Of a DNA stretch of 64,000 nucleotides, positions 9,098 through 22,164 are shown in pieces. The stretch spans positions 1-64,000 of the forward strand of contig NZ_CP045644.1 of the NCBI RefSeq assembly GCF_009498455.1, written 5' to 3'. Below the pieces are notes generated by a model. It worked only from the letters and a program-made list of their open reading frames with translations. It did not search any database and had not been told where the DNA came from. Positions within the stretch are counted from its first letter, which is position 1, and every line of letters starts with the position of its first letter. This stretch comes from Variovorax paradoxus. GTDB taxonomy: Bacteria > Pseudomonadota > Gammaproteobacteria > Burkholderiales > Burkholderiaceae_C. A program made the translations under genes and the position numbers.

Positions 9098-10591
9098 ATG
9101 CTTTTCAACTCGTATCCCTTCATTTTTGTCTATTTCCCGCTGGTCCTGATCGGGTTCTTCCTGATCGGCAAACGCAACACCCGCGCTGCCGCCGGCTTCC
9201 TCGGACTGGCCTCGCTGTTCTTTTACGGCTGGTGGAGCGTGCAGGCCCTGCCGCTGCTGCTCGGCTCGATCTGCGTCAACTACTGGTTCGGCCTGCAGCT
9301 GACACCCGCGCCGGGCCGCAACGACCGCAAGCGCAAGACGCTGCTGATCGCCGCGCTGGTGATCAACCTGGGCGTGCTGGCCGTCTTCAAGTACGCCAAC
9401 TTCTTCCTGGAAAACGTCGACGCCGGGCTGGTCGCGGCAGGTATGACGCCCATCGATCTGGTGCACATCGTGCTGCCGATCGGCATCTCGTTCTACACCT
9501 TCACGCAGATCGCCTTCCTGGTCGACTGCTGGCAGGGCAAGGTGCATGAGCGCAGCTTCATCCACTACATGCTGTTCGTCACCTACTTCCCGCACCTGAT
9601 CGCGGGTCCGGTGTTGCACCACGCGCAGATGATGCCGCAGTTCAACAGCCCGGCGACCTACAGGTTCAACGCCAGCAACGTGGCGCTCGGGCTGGGCATC
9701 TTCGTCTTCGGCCTGGCCAAGAAGATGCTGATCGCCGACCCGCTCGGGCAGTACGCCGACATGATGTTCAAGGGCGTGCACGAGGGCGTGCTGCCCTCCC
9801 TGTACACCGCGTGGTTCGGTGTGCTGGCCTACACGCTGCAGATCTATTTCGACTTCTCGGGCTACTCCGACATGGCGGTCGGCCTGTCGCTGTGCCTGGG
9901 CGTGCAGCTGCCGCTCAATTTCCGCTCGCCCTACAAGTCGACCAACATGATCGAGTTCTGGCGCCGCTGGCACATCTCGCTGTCGACCTTCCTGCGCGAC
10001 TACCTCTACGTGCCGCTCGGCGGCAACCGCAAGGGCCCGGCACGCCGCTACCTCAACCTCTTCCTGACGATGCTGCTTGGCGGCCTGTGGCACGGTGCCG
10101 CCTGGACCTTCGTGATCTGGGGCGCGCTGCATGGCGCCTACCTGATGGTCAATCACTTCTGGAACGCCAAGGTGCGCCGCGGCAACACCAAGACCACCTG
10201 GTACGGCCGCGTGATCGGCTGGTTCATCACCTTCCTGTGCGTGATGATCGCCTGGGTCGTGTTCCGCGCCGACAGCATGACGGCTGCCATCGAGATCTAC
10301 AAGGGCATGCTCGGCCTGCACGGCGCCCCCGTGTCGGCCTTCGGCGAGTTCCGCGTTCCGTTCCGCAAGCCCGAATTCTTCCAGACCATCCTCGTGGGCC
10401 TCGTGATCTGCCTGGCGCTGCCGCCGACGATCACCCTCGACCGCTGGATTCCGAACGTCGCCGGCCTGGCCGGACGACCCCGCCTGCAACGCCTGGCCAC
10501 ATGGGTCACCGGACTGGGCTGCGTCTATCTTTTCGGTCTGTGCGTGTCGAAGTTCGGCAGCTACAGCCCGTTCCTCTATTTCCAGTTCTGA
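9098..10591 (+). CDS. MBOAT-family O-acyltransferase, AlgI-like
   Basis: Polytopic membrane O-acyltransferase of the AlgI/DltB branch, which passes acyl groups across the membrane for polysaccharide O-acetylation. About 497 residues from MLFNSYPFIFVYFPLVL. The frame extends further upstream into coaE, so this ATG is chosen for its hydrophobic AlgI-type start. Conserved features are YFPHLIAGP, YFDFSGYSDMA, FWRRWHISLS and the catalytic-histidine motif GGLWHGAAWTF. The next gene starts 1 bp after the stop and encodes an SGNH-type partner. The acceptor polymer is unknown. The pair interrupts coaE-zapD synteny. Confidence 0.9.
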   Translation: MLFNSYPFIFVYFPLVLIGFFLIGKRNTRAAAGFLGLASLFFYGWWSVQALPLLLGSICVNYWFGLQLTPAPGRNDRKRKTLLIAALVINLGVLAVFKYANFFLENVDAGLVAAGMTPIDLVHIVLPIGISFYTFTQIAFLVDCWQGKVHERSFIHYMLFVTYFPHLIAGPVLHHAQMMPQFNSPATYRFNASNVALGLGIFVFGLAKKMLIADPLGQYADMMFKGVHEGVLPSLYTAWFGVLAYTLQIYFDFSGYSDMAVGLSLCLGVQLPLNFRSPYKSTNMIEFWRRWHISLSTFLRDYLYVPLGGNRKGPARRYLNLFLTMLLGGLWHGAAWTFVIWGALHGAYLMVNHFWNAKVRRGNTKTTWYGRVIGWFITFLCVMIAWVVFRADSMTAAIEIYKGMLGLHGAPVSAFGEFRVPFRKPEFFQTILVGLVICLALPPTITLDRWIPNVAGLAGRPRLQRLATWVTGLGCVYLFGLCVSKFGSYSPFLYFQF

Positions 10592-10592
10592 C

Positions 10593-11624
10593 ATGGAAGA
10601 CACGAAATCGGCCAAGGTCTGGCTCCGCATCTTCGCCGCCGGCTACCTGGTGTGCTGCGCCCTGCTGGTCGTCAGCCTCTTCACGCCCATTCCGTACGGC
10701 GACCTGACCCGCATCGGTCGCATCTCGGAGCAAGAGTTCGGCTGGCACGTACCGCCTCCGCCGATCCCTGATGCCAACGTCAAGACCTGGCCAATCCAGG
10801 AATCCGACATCCTGGTGATCGGCGACAGCTTCTCGGTGCGCTACGTCTGGCAATCGGTGCTCGTGGGCGCCGGCTACAAGCTCACCACCACGCACTGGGA
10901 CAACACCGGCCCGCTGTGCGAGGACTTCGCGAGCTGGCTCCAAAAGTCCGGCTTCAAGGGCAAGGTCGTCATCGTCGAAAGCATCGAGCGCCTGCTCGAA
11001 GACCGCATCGAGAAGTCCGCGGCCTGCAAGACGATGAAGCACGCCTTCAAGCCGACCCCGCCGCCCGGTGAGAATCCGTCCAAACCAGCCCCCGGCTTCC
11101 AGCTCAACTGGGACGCCCAGTTGCTCAGCGGCTGGTTCACTTATCACAACACCCGCGCCATCCTGCGCTCCGACAGCTGGACCAACACCCCCGAGCACTG
11201 GGGCCCGCTGATCGACGCGCGCAAGGTGCCCGACGGCTGCAAGCAGTTCAGCCACCGCGCGTGCGACAAGCTGCTGGTGACCGCCGAAGACCGCGTCAAC
11301 GCCCCGTTGTCGGTCGAGTCGGCACGCTTCATGAAGCGCTTCGAGAACAGCGCCGCGCCCTACAAGGTGGTATGGATGGTCGTGCCCAACAAGAGCACGG
11401 TCTATTTGCAACAAAACCATGCCGATGCGTTCAGGGCCGAATTCAACCCGCAAAATATCGGGCCGGACCTGTTCGATCTTGCGGAGAAAAACCGCTTCAA
11501 GATGACGGATCTATTTCCCGCGAACGAGACCCACGTCTCGACCCAGGGTTACATTCTTTTCGGCCAGCGTATGCTGGAGGCTGTGCGTGAGGTGCTGCCG
11601 GCACCAATTGCAAAATCGCAATGA
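10593..11624 (+). CDS. AlgX/AlgJ-like SGNH-type acetyltransferase partner
   Basis: Probable partner of the upstream MBOAT protein. 343 residues with one N-terminal membrane anchor (about 12-32, FAAGYLVCCALLVVSLF) and an exported SGNH/AlgX-like domain. Block I is VIGDSFSVRYVW with the nucleophile Ser. The distal Asp/His region is likely DLFPANETHVSTQGY. By analogy with AlgJ/AlgX it would accept acyl groups from the MBOAT protein and place them on an extracytoplasmic glycan. The assignment to this superfamily rests on GDS and the context, not on full-length recognition. Confidence 0.72.
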   Translation: MEDTKSAKVWLRIFAAGYLVCCALLVVSLFTPIPYGDLTRIGRISEQEFGWHVPPPPIPDANVKTWPIQESDILVIGDSFSVRYVWQSVLVGAGYKLTTTHWDNTGPLCEDFASWLQKSGFKGKVVIVESIERLLEDRIEKSAACKTMKHAFKPTPPPGENPSKPAPGFQLNWDAQLLSGWFTYHNTRAILRSDSWTNTPEHWGPLIDARKVPDGCKQFSHRACDKLLVTAEDRVNAPLSVESARFMKRFENSAAPYKVVWMVVPNKSTVYLQQNHADAFRAEFNPQNIGPDLFDLAEKNRFKMTDLFPANETHVSTQGYILFGQRMLEAVREVLPAPIAKSQ

Positions 11625-11654
11625 GCTCGAACCTGATCTGAAAAGCCGATACGC

Positions 11655-12410
11655 GTGATCCTCTACGAGTACCCCTTCAACGAGCGCACCCGCACCTACC
11701 TGCGGCTGGAGCACCTCTTCCGCCGGCTCGGTGAACTGGTGCCCTCCGAATCGCCGCTGTCCCATCACTACGCCCTGGTCACGATCTTCGAGATCATGGA
11801 CGTGGCCGCGCGAGCCGACCTCAAGGCCGACGTCATGCGCGACCTCGACAAGCACAAGAACGTGTTCAACGGCTACCGGGGCAATCCGGCCATCGCCGAA
11901 GCCGTGCTCGACCAGGTGGTCGGCCAGCTCGAGCGCAACTTCACCACACTGAACGGCGTGGCGGGCAAGGCCGGCCAGGCGCTGACGGAAAACGAGTGGC
12001 TCATGAGCATCCGCAGCCGCGCCGGCATTCCGGGCGGCACCTGCGAGTTCGACCTGCCCGCCTATTTCGCCTGGCAACACCGCCCGGCCGCCAGCCGTCG
12101 CGCCGACCTCGAACGCTGGTCGAACACCCTGTCTCCGCTGGCGTCGTCGATCTACCTGCTGCTCAAGCTGCTGCGCGACGCCGACGTGCCCTACAAGGTG
12201 ATCGCGACCAACGGCCAGTTCCAGCAGAACCTGCCGCAAGGCCGCAGCTTCCAGCTGCTGCGCCTGCGCATCGACCCGAAGCTGGGCCTGATTCCTGAAA
12301 TCAGCGGCAACCGCCTCATGGTGTCCGTGCGCCTCATGCGGCACGACAAGGACGATCGCCTCCATCCAAGCTCGGACGACGCGCCTTTCGAGCTGACTCT
12401 CTGCGCATGA
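11655..12410 (+). CDS. zapD: Cell division protein ZapD
   Basis: FtsZ-ring crosslinking factor (YacF/DUF1342 family) that bundles FtsZ filaments at midcell. 251 residues, the typical size, with the family N-terminus [21 protein letters not shown], and [14 protein letters not shown] and LQLLR-type stretches further on. A GTG start at 11655 is used, directly before the family N-terminus. It overlaps yacG by 4 nt (ATGA). Confidence 0.93.
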   Translation: MILYEYPFNERTRTYLRLEHLFRRLGELVPSESPLSHHYALVTIFEIMDVAARADLKADVMRDLDKHKNVFNGYRGNPAIAEAVLDQVVGQLERNFTTLNGVAGKAGQALTENEWLMSIRSRAGIPGGTCEFDLPAYFAWQHRPAASRRADLERWSNTLSPLASSIYLLLKLLRDADVPYKVIATNGQFQQNLPQGRSFQLLRLRIDPKLGLIPEISGNRLMVSVRLMRHDKDDRLHPSSDDAPFELTLCA

Positions 12411-12616
12411 CCGAGGTGAACGACAAGGGCGAGCGGATCGTCCGTTGCCCCACGTGCGGCGGCGACAGCGTCTATGCGCCGAGCAACAGCTACCGCCCGT
12501 TTTGCAGCGCGCGCTGCAAGGGCATCGACCTGGGCGCCTGGGCCAGCGAAGAGTTCCGGATGCCGACCGAGGCCCCGCCCGACGACGATCCGTTCGGCGA
12601 CCCGAAGGTCCAGTAA
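12407..12616 (+). CDS. yacG: DNA gyrase inhibitor / zinc-binding protein YacG
   Basis: Small zinc protein (69 residues) that in E. coli binds GyrB and inhibits gyrase. The four zinc ligands are CPTCGG and [12 protein letters not shown], followed by WASEEFRMP. The C-terminal tail is acidic. Translationally coupled to zapD through ATGA. The minus-strand acyltransferase gene converges on it, with 20 bp between stops. Confidence 0.95.
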   Translation: MTEVNDKGERIVRCPTCGGDSVYAPSNSYRPFCSARCKGIDLGAWASEEFRMPTEAPPDDDPFGDPKVQ

Positions 12617-12636
12617 CCGCCCCGCCGCGCCGACGA

Positions 12637-14604
12637 CTACTTGCCGCCTGCGTCCTCGTCCAGCAACGCCGGATCCATGTAGGTCGCAAAGCTGCGCGCA
12701 TAGCGCGGCCGGAGGTGACCGATGTCCTTGTACGCCGGCGAACCATCGTCCGGCATGCTGCGCAGGCACTGGCCGTCAGTGCACAAGCTGGCGAACGGCG
12801 CAATCACCTGCGCGCCATTGGCTTCGGCCACCTGCTTCAGCCGCGCATTGAACTGCGCCTGGTCTTCCGGCAACGGGGCCTTGCCTTGCTCGCTGACGCG
12901 CATCCCGCCCAAGCGGCTGCCCTCGATCTGCTTGAGCGGATCGAAATCCATGCCGACCGGGTTGCCGAGCACCAGGTAGACCTTCTTGTGCGCCGCGGAC
13001 AGACGCCTCAGCACCTCGCCCAGCGACTGGAGCGCCAGGTCAACGCCGTCGCCGTTCTGGAACGGGTGCACGACCTTCTTGTCGTCGACGAAATAGTTCA
13101 CCGCAGGTCCGACGCCGGTGAAATAGCAGCTCCAGCAGGCCCCGAGCACCACCGAGTCGATTTCCGGTTGGAGCGCCAGATCGAGCACGGCCGCGCGCCG
13201 CGCGTCGCAGGCCGTGTCGGCACCGCTGAACAGGCCCGGCACCGGCGGGCACGATCCCTTGGTCGCAAAGTACACCGTGCGGGCCTTGTCGGGCTGCGTG
13301 CGCCCCAGCTCGAGTGCGCGCGGCGCATATTGCTCGACGTGGCTGTCGCCGATCAGCAGCACGTTGTGTTTGCCGTTGCCGGTGCGGTAAACGAACTGGC
13401 CACCGAGTGCAGATTCCTCGAAGCCCCCGTAGTAGTTGTCTTCGCGCGTCGCATCGGCCACGGCTTGCAGTGCCTGGCTGTCGTGGCGCGGCTGCGGCAT
13501 GCCCAGGAACACCAGCACGCCGACCAGCGCCAGCGCCGCGCCGCCGGCGGCCAGCCCGCGCAGCATGCCCTGCGAGAGGTGCAGTTTGACAAAGCGCTCC
13601 ACGAAACGGTACGTGACCCAGGCCAGGACGACCGAAGCCACCACCATCGCGATGCGCACCTGCAGCGAGGGCTCGCCGCCCGCGACGATGCGCGCATACG
13701 AAAGCAGCGGCCAGTGCCACAGGTACAACGGGTAGCTGATGAGGCCGATCCACACCATCACACGGTTCGACAGCAGGTACTTGTTCAGCACGCCGTTCGG
13801 ACCTGCGGCGATGCAGCTCACCGCGCCGAGCACCGGCAGCAACGCCCACCAGCCGGGAAACGCCTTGGTGCTGCGCGTCATGAAAAGGCCCAGCACGATC
13901 AGTCCCAGGCCGACCACCGACTGCACGTGCTTCAGCATCGGCCGCGCATCCGCCGACGTCGACGTCGGCTGGAGGCGCATGACCGCCAGCAGGCCACCGG
14001 CCATCAGCTCCCACGCGCGCGACAGCGGCGAATAGAACGCCGCGGCGCGGTACGGCTGTACCGTGAGCACGTTGACCAGGAACGAAATGATGGCCACCGC
14101 CAGCGTCACCCGCAGGATCGGCCAGCGCTTGCGCCAGGCCAGCCCCAGCAGCAGCGGCCAGAAAATGTAGAACTGCTCCTCGATACCCAATGACCACAGG
14201 TGCAGCAGCGGCTTGGTCTCCGCCGTGGCATCGAAGTACCCCGCTTCACCGAGGAACACCAGGTTGGCGAAGAAAGCGGCCCCGCCGGTGGTCTGCTTGC
14301 CGAGCTGCGAGAACTCGCCGGGCAGCAGCACGTACCAGCCGAACGCCAGCGTGGCGAGCAGCACCAGCACCAGCGCGGGAAAGATGCGCCGAATGCGTCG
14401 CTCGTAGAAGTCGCGGTAGGTGAAGTCGCCCGCCGCAAGGCTCTGGAGAAGGATGGTCGTGATCAGGAAGCCCGAAATCACGAAGAAGACGTCGACCCCG
14501 ATGAAGCCGCCGGGCAGCAGGCTCGGGAAGGCGTGGTACGCCAGCACCGAGCCCACCGCGATGGCGCGCAGGCCGTCAATGTCCGGGCGGTACTTGGGAT
14601 GCAT
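12637..14604 (-). CDS. OafA-type acyltransferase with C-terminal SGNH domain (copy 1)
   Basis: Inner-membrane acyltransferase_3 domain (about residues 5-360, ten or more hydrophobic helices; YRPDIDGLRAIAV start, RRIRRIFPAL) fused to an SGNH hydrolase-like domain (about 400-655). The latter shows LIGDSHVEQYAPR (nucleophile Ser) and DIGHLRPRYAR (Asp-x-x-His). Proteins of this layout O-acetylate cell-surface glycans such as LPS O-antigen or peptidoglycan. 655 residues and intact. It is a paralogue of the next upstream gene, whose stop lies 20 bp before its start. The tandem pair sits between yacG and the Nudix gene. Confidence 0.9.
   Translation of the reverse strand: MHPKYRPDIDGLRAIAVGSVLAYHAFPSLLPGGFIGVDVFFVISGFLITTILLQSLAAGDFTYRDFYERRIRRIFPALVLVLLATLAFGWYVLLPGEFSQLGKQTTGGAAFFANLVFLGEAGYFDATAETKPLLHLWSLGIEEQFYIFWPLLLGLAWRKRWPILRVTLAVAIISFLVNVLTVQPYRAAAFYSPLSRAWELMAGGLLAVMRLQPTSTSADARPMLKHVQSVVGLGLIVLGLFMTRSTKAFPGWWALLPVLGAVSCIAAGPNGVLNKYLLSNRVMVWIGLISYPLYLWHWPLLSYARIVAGGEPSLQVRIAMVVASVVLAWVTYRFVERFVKLHLSQGMLRGLAAGGAALALVGVLVFLGMPQPRHDSQALQAVADATREDNYYGGFEESALGGQFVYRTGNGKHNVLLIGDSHVEQYAPRALELGRTQPDKARTVYFATKGSCPPVPGLFSGADTACDARRAAVLDLALQPEIDSVVLGACWSCYFTGVGPAVNYFVDDKKVVHPFQNGDGVDLALQSLGEVLRRLSAAHKKVYLVLGNPVGMDFDPLKQIEGSRLGGMRVSEQGKAPLPEDQAQFNARLKQVAEANGAQVIAPFASLCTDGQCLRSMPDDGSPAYKDIGHLRPRYARSFATYMDPALLDEDAGGK
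13729..13800. repeat. 72-bp identical tract shared with the paralogous gene (member A)
   Basis: Identical to 15731-15802, offset by exactly 2002 bp, within the acyltransferase_3 region of the two tandem paralogues. The flanking sequence is similar but clearly diverged, which suggests local gene conversion or strong constraint on the VMVWIGLISYPLYLW segment encoded here. Confidence 0.85.
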
Positions 14605-14624
14605 CGTCGGTCCGGCGGGCTCGC

Positions 14625-16591
14625 TCAGCGCGCCGGCTGTTGCGCGGCGGCTGGTGCGCTGCGCACCGTGCGGTCGAAATAGCTCGCCTCTTCCCGGGTG
14701 TAGCGCGGACGCAGGTGGTCAGCGTCCTTGTGTAAGCGGGGGCGCCGTCGGGCAGCGTGCGCAGGCACTGGTCGTTCTTGCACAGCACCGACATGGCGTC
14801 GATCGGTTCCGCCCCGCTCGCCTGCGCGATGGCGCGCAGCCGGTCGTTGAGCTGCTTCTGGTCGGCCGGCAGCGGCGCGGTCGGGGTCGAGGACATGGCC
14901 TCCATGTGCGTCAGGCGACTGCCTTCGATCAGCCGCTTGGGCGTGAACTCCGGGCCGCCGGGGTTGTCGAGCAGCAGGTAGACCTTCTTGTGCCGCGCGA
15001 GTTCGCGCAGCGTGAACTCCATCGACGCCAGGGAACGCTCGATGCCGTCACCGTTCTGGAACGGATGGCGCTTGTTGTCGGCGTCGCGGAAGTAGTAGTC
15101 CAGCGCGCCCTGGCCGATGAAGTAGCAGTTCCAGCAACCGCCGATCACCACCGAGTCGACCTCGGGGCCCATCGCGTAGGCCAGCATGGCATCGCGCCGT
15201 TCGGCGCAGCCGATATTCTTGTCTGCATGCACGCCCGGCACGGCCGGGCAGGCACCCTGGGTCACGAACCAGGCCGACTTGTCTGGCATCGACAGCGTGC
15301 GGGCCAGCTCCATCACGCGCGGTGCGTACTGCTGCACATGGCTGTCGCCCAGGAACAGCACGCGCTTCGGGCCACTGCCGACCTTGTAGACCAGCTGCTC
15401 GCCGATCTGATCGAGCTTGAAGCCCTCGTAGTCGCCGTCCAGCGTGGCGTTGGCCACGACCTGCAGCCGGGCGCTGTTATTGCGCGGCTCCGGCACGCCC
15501 AGAAAGATCGCGACACCCGCGGCGGCCGCCAGCACCATGCCCGCGCCCAGTGCCTTGAGCGTTCCCGCGCCGAGCCGGTTGCGTGCGAAGCGCTCGACAA
15601 AGCGGTAGGTCGCCCACGCCAGCAGCACGCTCGCCACCATCGCGCCCGCGCGATAGACCGGCGACGGGTGCAGCGGATCGGCTTCCACGATGCGCACGAA
15701 AGCCAGCAGCGGCCAGTGCCACAGGTACAGCGGGTAGCTGATGAGGCCGATCCACACCATCACACGGTTCGACAGCAGGTACTTGTTCAGCACGCCGTTC
15801 GGCCCGCGGCGATGCAGCTCACCGCGCCCAGCGTCGGCAGCAGCGCCCACCAGCCCGGGAACGCCTTGTTGCTGCGGATCATCACCAACCCGAGCACGAT
15901 CAGGCCCACGCCCAGCACCGACTGCACGTGGCTGCGCCACGCATTCGGTGCCGGCGGCTTCAGGCGCATGCACGCCAGGATGCCGCCGACCATCAGCTCC
16001 CAGAAGCGGGAGGCCGGCGAATAGAACGACGCCGCGGGCAGCGGATGCACCGTCGTCACGTTGATCAGGAACGACACCGCTGCCACCGCGAGCACCACGC
16101 GCACCATCGGCCAGCGCTTGCGCCAGGCCAACCCCAGCAGCAGCGGCCAGAAAATGTAGAACTGCTCCTCGATGCCCAGCGACCACAGGTGCAGCAGCGG
16201 CTTGGTTTCGGCCGCCGTATCGAAGTAGCCCGACTCGCTCCAGAACACCAGGTTGGCGACAAGGCCGAGGCCCCACGGTCTGCTTGCCGAGTTCCGCGAA
16301 CTCGTCGGACAGCAGCAGGTACCAGCCCGCGCACAGGGTCGCCAGCAGCACCACGATCAGGGCCGGAAAGATCCGGCGGATGCGGCGCGCGTAGAAGTCG
16401 CGGTAGGTGAAGTCACCCGCCGCGAGGCTTTGCAGAATGATGGTCGTGATCAGGAAACCCGAGATCACGAAGAAGATGTCGACCCCGATGAAGCCGCCCA
16501 TCAGCGCGGTCGGGAACGCGTGGTACACCAGCACGGCGCCCACCGCAATGGCACGCAGGCCGTCAATGTCCGGACGGTACTTGGGGTGCAT
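14625..16591 (-). CDS. OafA-type acyltransferase with C-terminal SGNH domain (copy 2, frameshifted)
   Basis: Same architecture as copy 1: N-terminal YRPDIDGLRAIAVGAVLVYH, acyltransferase_3 helices, then an SGNH domain with FLGDSHVQQYAPRVM and DHLRPRYTREEA. The frame breaks near 14732, near 15803 and twice near 16255. Each break is repaired by one base, using copy 1 as a guide. The corrected length is about 656 residues. The start (16591) is 7 bp after the Nudix gene stop, so the two are probably cotranscribed. A 72-bp stretch (15731-15802) is identical to copy 1 (13729-13800). Whether both copies have the same acceptor is unknown. Confidence 0.85.
15731..15802. repeat. 72-bp identical tract shared with the paralogous gene (member B)
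   Basis: Second member of the pair described at 13729-13800. It ends immediately before one of the frame breaks of copy 2, so an assembly error at this repeat is also possible. Confidence 0.85.
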
Positions 16592-16598
16592 CAATCGG

Positions 16599-17055
16599 TC
16601 AGTGGGCCGGCGCGATGACTGGCGGCGGCACGAACGGCAGACCGCGCTCCTCCGACAGCCACTGCAGCACGGGAACGCCCCGGCAACACCGGCGCCACCT
16701 CGAGCGGCAACTGCTGCCAGGCCATGGACTGGCTCTCGCGCATTTCGAATTCGCCGGTCCAGTCCGTCACCTTGCACCAGTGCAGGCGCACCAGCGCGTG
16801 CGGGTAGTCGTGCTCCGTGACCTTCCAGACCTCGGCGCCGCCGATGGTGATGCCCAGTTCTTCCTGCAGCTCGCGGCGCAGGGCTTCTTCGACCGTTTCA
16901 CCGGCCTCGATCTTGCCGCCCGGAAACTCCCAGTAGCCCGCGTAGGCCTTGCCTTCGGGCCGCGTGGTGAGCAGCAGCGCATCGTCGGCCAGCCGGATCA
17001 GCACGCCGACGGCCACTTCGGTGTGCTTGCGCGCCGATTTCACAGCCTCGCTCAC
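16599..17055 (-). CDS. mutT: Nudix hydrolase, MutT-like (one frameshift)
   Basis: Likely 8-oxo-dGTP diphosphatase or a related sanitising pyrophosphatase. The N-terminal strand VAVGVLIRLADDALLLTTRP is followed by the Nudix box (GGKIEAGETVEEALRREL then QEELGI). The frame breaks near 16680: after LPLEVAPVLPG the expected VLQWLSEERGLPF is in another frame, and the protein then ends at 16599 (about 152 residues). The GTG start overlaps the upstream ATPase stop (GTGA). A MutT gene near yacG-zapD-coaE is usual in this group, which supports the symbol, but substrate specificity is not shown. Confidence 0.85.
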
Positions 17056-17922
17056 GCGCCAGCCCGCCCTGCGTAGTCGCGCGCGAACTGGTAGGCCACG
17101 CGGCGCTGCGCGAGCCGCGCTCCAGCGCCCACACGAGCGCCTCAGGCCGCGCTGCGGCGATGGCCGCTTCGTCGACGCCGAACGACGAGAGCCACTGGCC
17201 CACGATCGTCAGGTATTCGTTCTGGCTGAAGGGGTAGCTCACCCAGAGGCCGAAGCGCTCCGACAGCGAAATCTTTTCTTCGATCACCTCACCCGGATGG
17301 ACTTCGCCATCTTCGGTGTGGGTGTACGAGAGGTTGTCCTTCATGTACTCGGGCAGCAGGTGGCGCCGGTTGCTGGTCGCGTAGATCAGCACGTTGGGCG
17401 TCGAGGCGGCAATCGATCCGTCGAGGATCGACTTGAGCGCCTTGTAGCCCGGCTCACCTTCGTCGAAGCTCAGGTCGTCGCTGAAGACGATGAACTCTCG
17501 GGACGCTGCGAGACCACCTCGACGATGTCAGGCAGGTCGACCAGCTCGGCCTTGTCGACTTCGATCAGGCGCAGGCCCTGCGGCGCATAGGCCTGCAGGC
17601 AGGCGCGGATCAGCGACGACTTGCCCGTGCCGCGTGCGCCGGTCAGCAGCACGTTGTTGGCCGGCTTGCCTTCGACGAACTGGCGCGTGTTGCGCTCGAT
17701 CTTTTCCTTCTGGACGTCGATTTCCTTCAGCGAATCGAGCGCCATCGTGGCCACGTGCTTCACGGGCTCCAGCACGCCATGGCCGGAGCTGCGGCGACGG
17801 TAGCGCCACGCGATGGAAGCGCTCCAGTCGGTCGGCGCAGCCAGCGGTTGCGGCAGGATCGATTCGATGCGGCCGATGAGCTGCTCGGCGCGCTCGATCA
17901 GCTTCTGGAACTGCTCGTTCAT
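17052..17922 (-). CDS. AAA+ ATPase, DUF815 family (two frameshifts)
   Basis: ATPase of unknown cellular role, widely conserved next to argJ in beta-proteobacteria. About 291 residues. It shows Walker [14 protein letters not shown], a Walker-B-like stretch [15 protein letters not shown], sensor-1-like [10 protein letters not shown] and the C-terminal [13 protein letters not shown]. Frame breaks near 17500 (between VVSQRP and REFIVF) and near 17105 (before [15 protein letters not shown]). The ATG overlaps the argJ stop by ATGA, and the stop overlaps the Nudix start, so argJ, this gene and the Nudix gene form a tightly coupled operon. Confidence 0.88.
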
Positions 17923-19148
17923 GACCGGTAGTCGGCGTTGATCGTGACGTATTCGTGGCTGAAGTCGCAGGTCCACACGGTTTCGGTGGCGGTGCCGCGG
18001 CCCAGGCCGATGCGCACGGTGATTTCGCTCTGCTTCATCACGCGCTGGCCGTCTTCCTCGCGGTACGACGGGTTGCGCCCGCCCTTCACGGCCACGTGCA
18101 CGTCATCCAGGAACAGGTCGATGCCGGTCTGGTCAAGGTCGGCAATGCCGGCATAGCCGACGGCCGCCAGAATGCGGCCCAGGTTCGGGTCGCTGGCGAA
18201 GAAGGCGGTCTTGACCAGCGGCGAATGCGCCACGGCATACGCCACCTGGCGGCACTCGGCCGTGTCCTTGCCGCCGTCGACCTGGATGGTGATGAACTTG
18301 GTCGCGCCTTCGCCGTCGCGCACGATGGCTTGCGCCAGCAGGCGGGCCACGTCGCGCATCGCGGCCACGAGCGCCTGGCCGTCGGCCGAGTCGAGCGAGG
18401 TGATGGTCGCGTGCGCGGCCTTCTGCGTGGCGATGACCACGAACGAGTCATTGGTCGAGGTGTCGCCGTCGATGGTCACGCGGTTGAACGAGGCATCGGC
18501 CAGCTGCTTGGCCAGCGGCTGGATCAGCGACGGGTCGATCTTCGCGTCGGTTGCCATGAAGCCGAGCATGGTCGCCATGTTCGGGCGGATCATGCCGGCG
18601 CCCTTGCTGATGCCGGTGATGGTGACCGTGGCGCCGCCGATCTGCACCCGGCGGCTGAACGCCTTCGGGATCGTGTCGGTGGTCATGATGCCTTCGGCGG
18701 CACGGCCCCAGTTGCTTTCCGAGGCGTCGGCCAGCGCGGCCGGCAGGCCGGCTTCGATGCGGTCCACGGGCAGCGGCTCCATGATCACGCCGGTCGAGAA
18801 CGGCAGGATCTGCTCGGGTGCCAGCTCCAGGTGGCGGGCCAGCGCGATGCAGGTCGAGCGCGTGCGCATCAGGCCGTCTTCGCCGGTGCCGGCGTTGGCA
18901 TTGCCGGTGTTGATCACCATCGCGCGGATGCCGTAGTTGGCCGCCAGATGGTCGCGGCAGACCTGCACGGGTGCCGCGCAGAAACGGTTCTGCGTGAACA
19001 CGCCGCCGACCGCCGAGCCTTCGTCGATCAGCACGACGGTCAGGTCCTTGCGGTTGGCCTTGCGCACGCCGGCTTCGGCCACGCCGATGCGGACGCCGGG
19101 CACCGCGAACAAGGCGGCAGGATCAGGGGCGGACAGGTTCACGGGCAT
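17919..19148 (-). CDS. argJ: Bifunctional ornithine acetyltransferase / N-acetylglutamate synthase ArgJ
   Basis: Recycles the acetyl group in arginine biosynthesis by moving it from N-acetylornithine to glutamate, and also makes N-acetylglutamate from acetyl-CoA. 409 residues and intact. The self-cleavage site with its nucleophilic Thr is in [15 protein letters not shown] (about residue 198). [11 protein letters not shown] and [11 protein letters not shown] near the N-terminus and the terminal NADYRS are also typical. Coupled by ATGA to the downstream DUF815 ATPase. Follows secA after 28 bp. Confidence 0.96.
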   Translation of the reverse strand: MPVNLSAPDPAALFAVPGVRIGVAEAGVRKANRKDLTVVLIDEGSAVGGVFTQNRFCAAPVQVCRDHLAANYGIRAMVINTGNANAGTGEDGLMRTRSTCIALARHLELAPEQILPFSTGVIMEPLPVDRIEAGLPAALADASESNWGRAAEGIMTTDTIPKAFSRRVQIGGATVTITGISKGAGMIRPNMATMLGFMATDAKIDPSLIQPLAKQLADASFNRVTIDGDTSTNDSFVVIATQKAAHATITSLDSADGQALVAAMRDVARLLAQAIVRDGEGATKFITIQVDGGKDTAECRQVAYAVAHSPLVKTAFFASDPNLGRILAAVGYAGIADLDQTGIDLFLDDVHVAVKGGRNPSYREEDGQRVMKQSEITVRIGLGRGTATETVWTCDFSHEYVTINADYRS

Positions 19149-19176
19149 GGGATTTCTCTCAATAAAAAGTGAGGCT

Positions 19177-21962
<2,786 letters not shown>

Positions 21963-22164
21963 GGGCGTGGAGAGGGGCGGGCACCTGACACGACAGGCAC
22001 TGCGACCGGATTCCCTAAGATATGGTGAAAGCAGTTGGGCGCACCTTCTTCGAATGCAAGCTTGGCAAGTCTCGAAGTCGGATGGCCCCGTTCCGAACAA
22101 ACGCCGACGCAAGCGTCGGCAAACCGGGCATTTTAGCTGTCTTGTTTCTAACCCTGGATTACCC

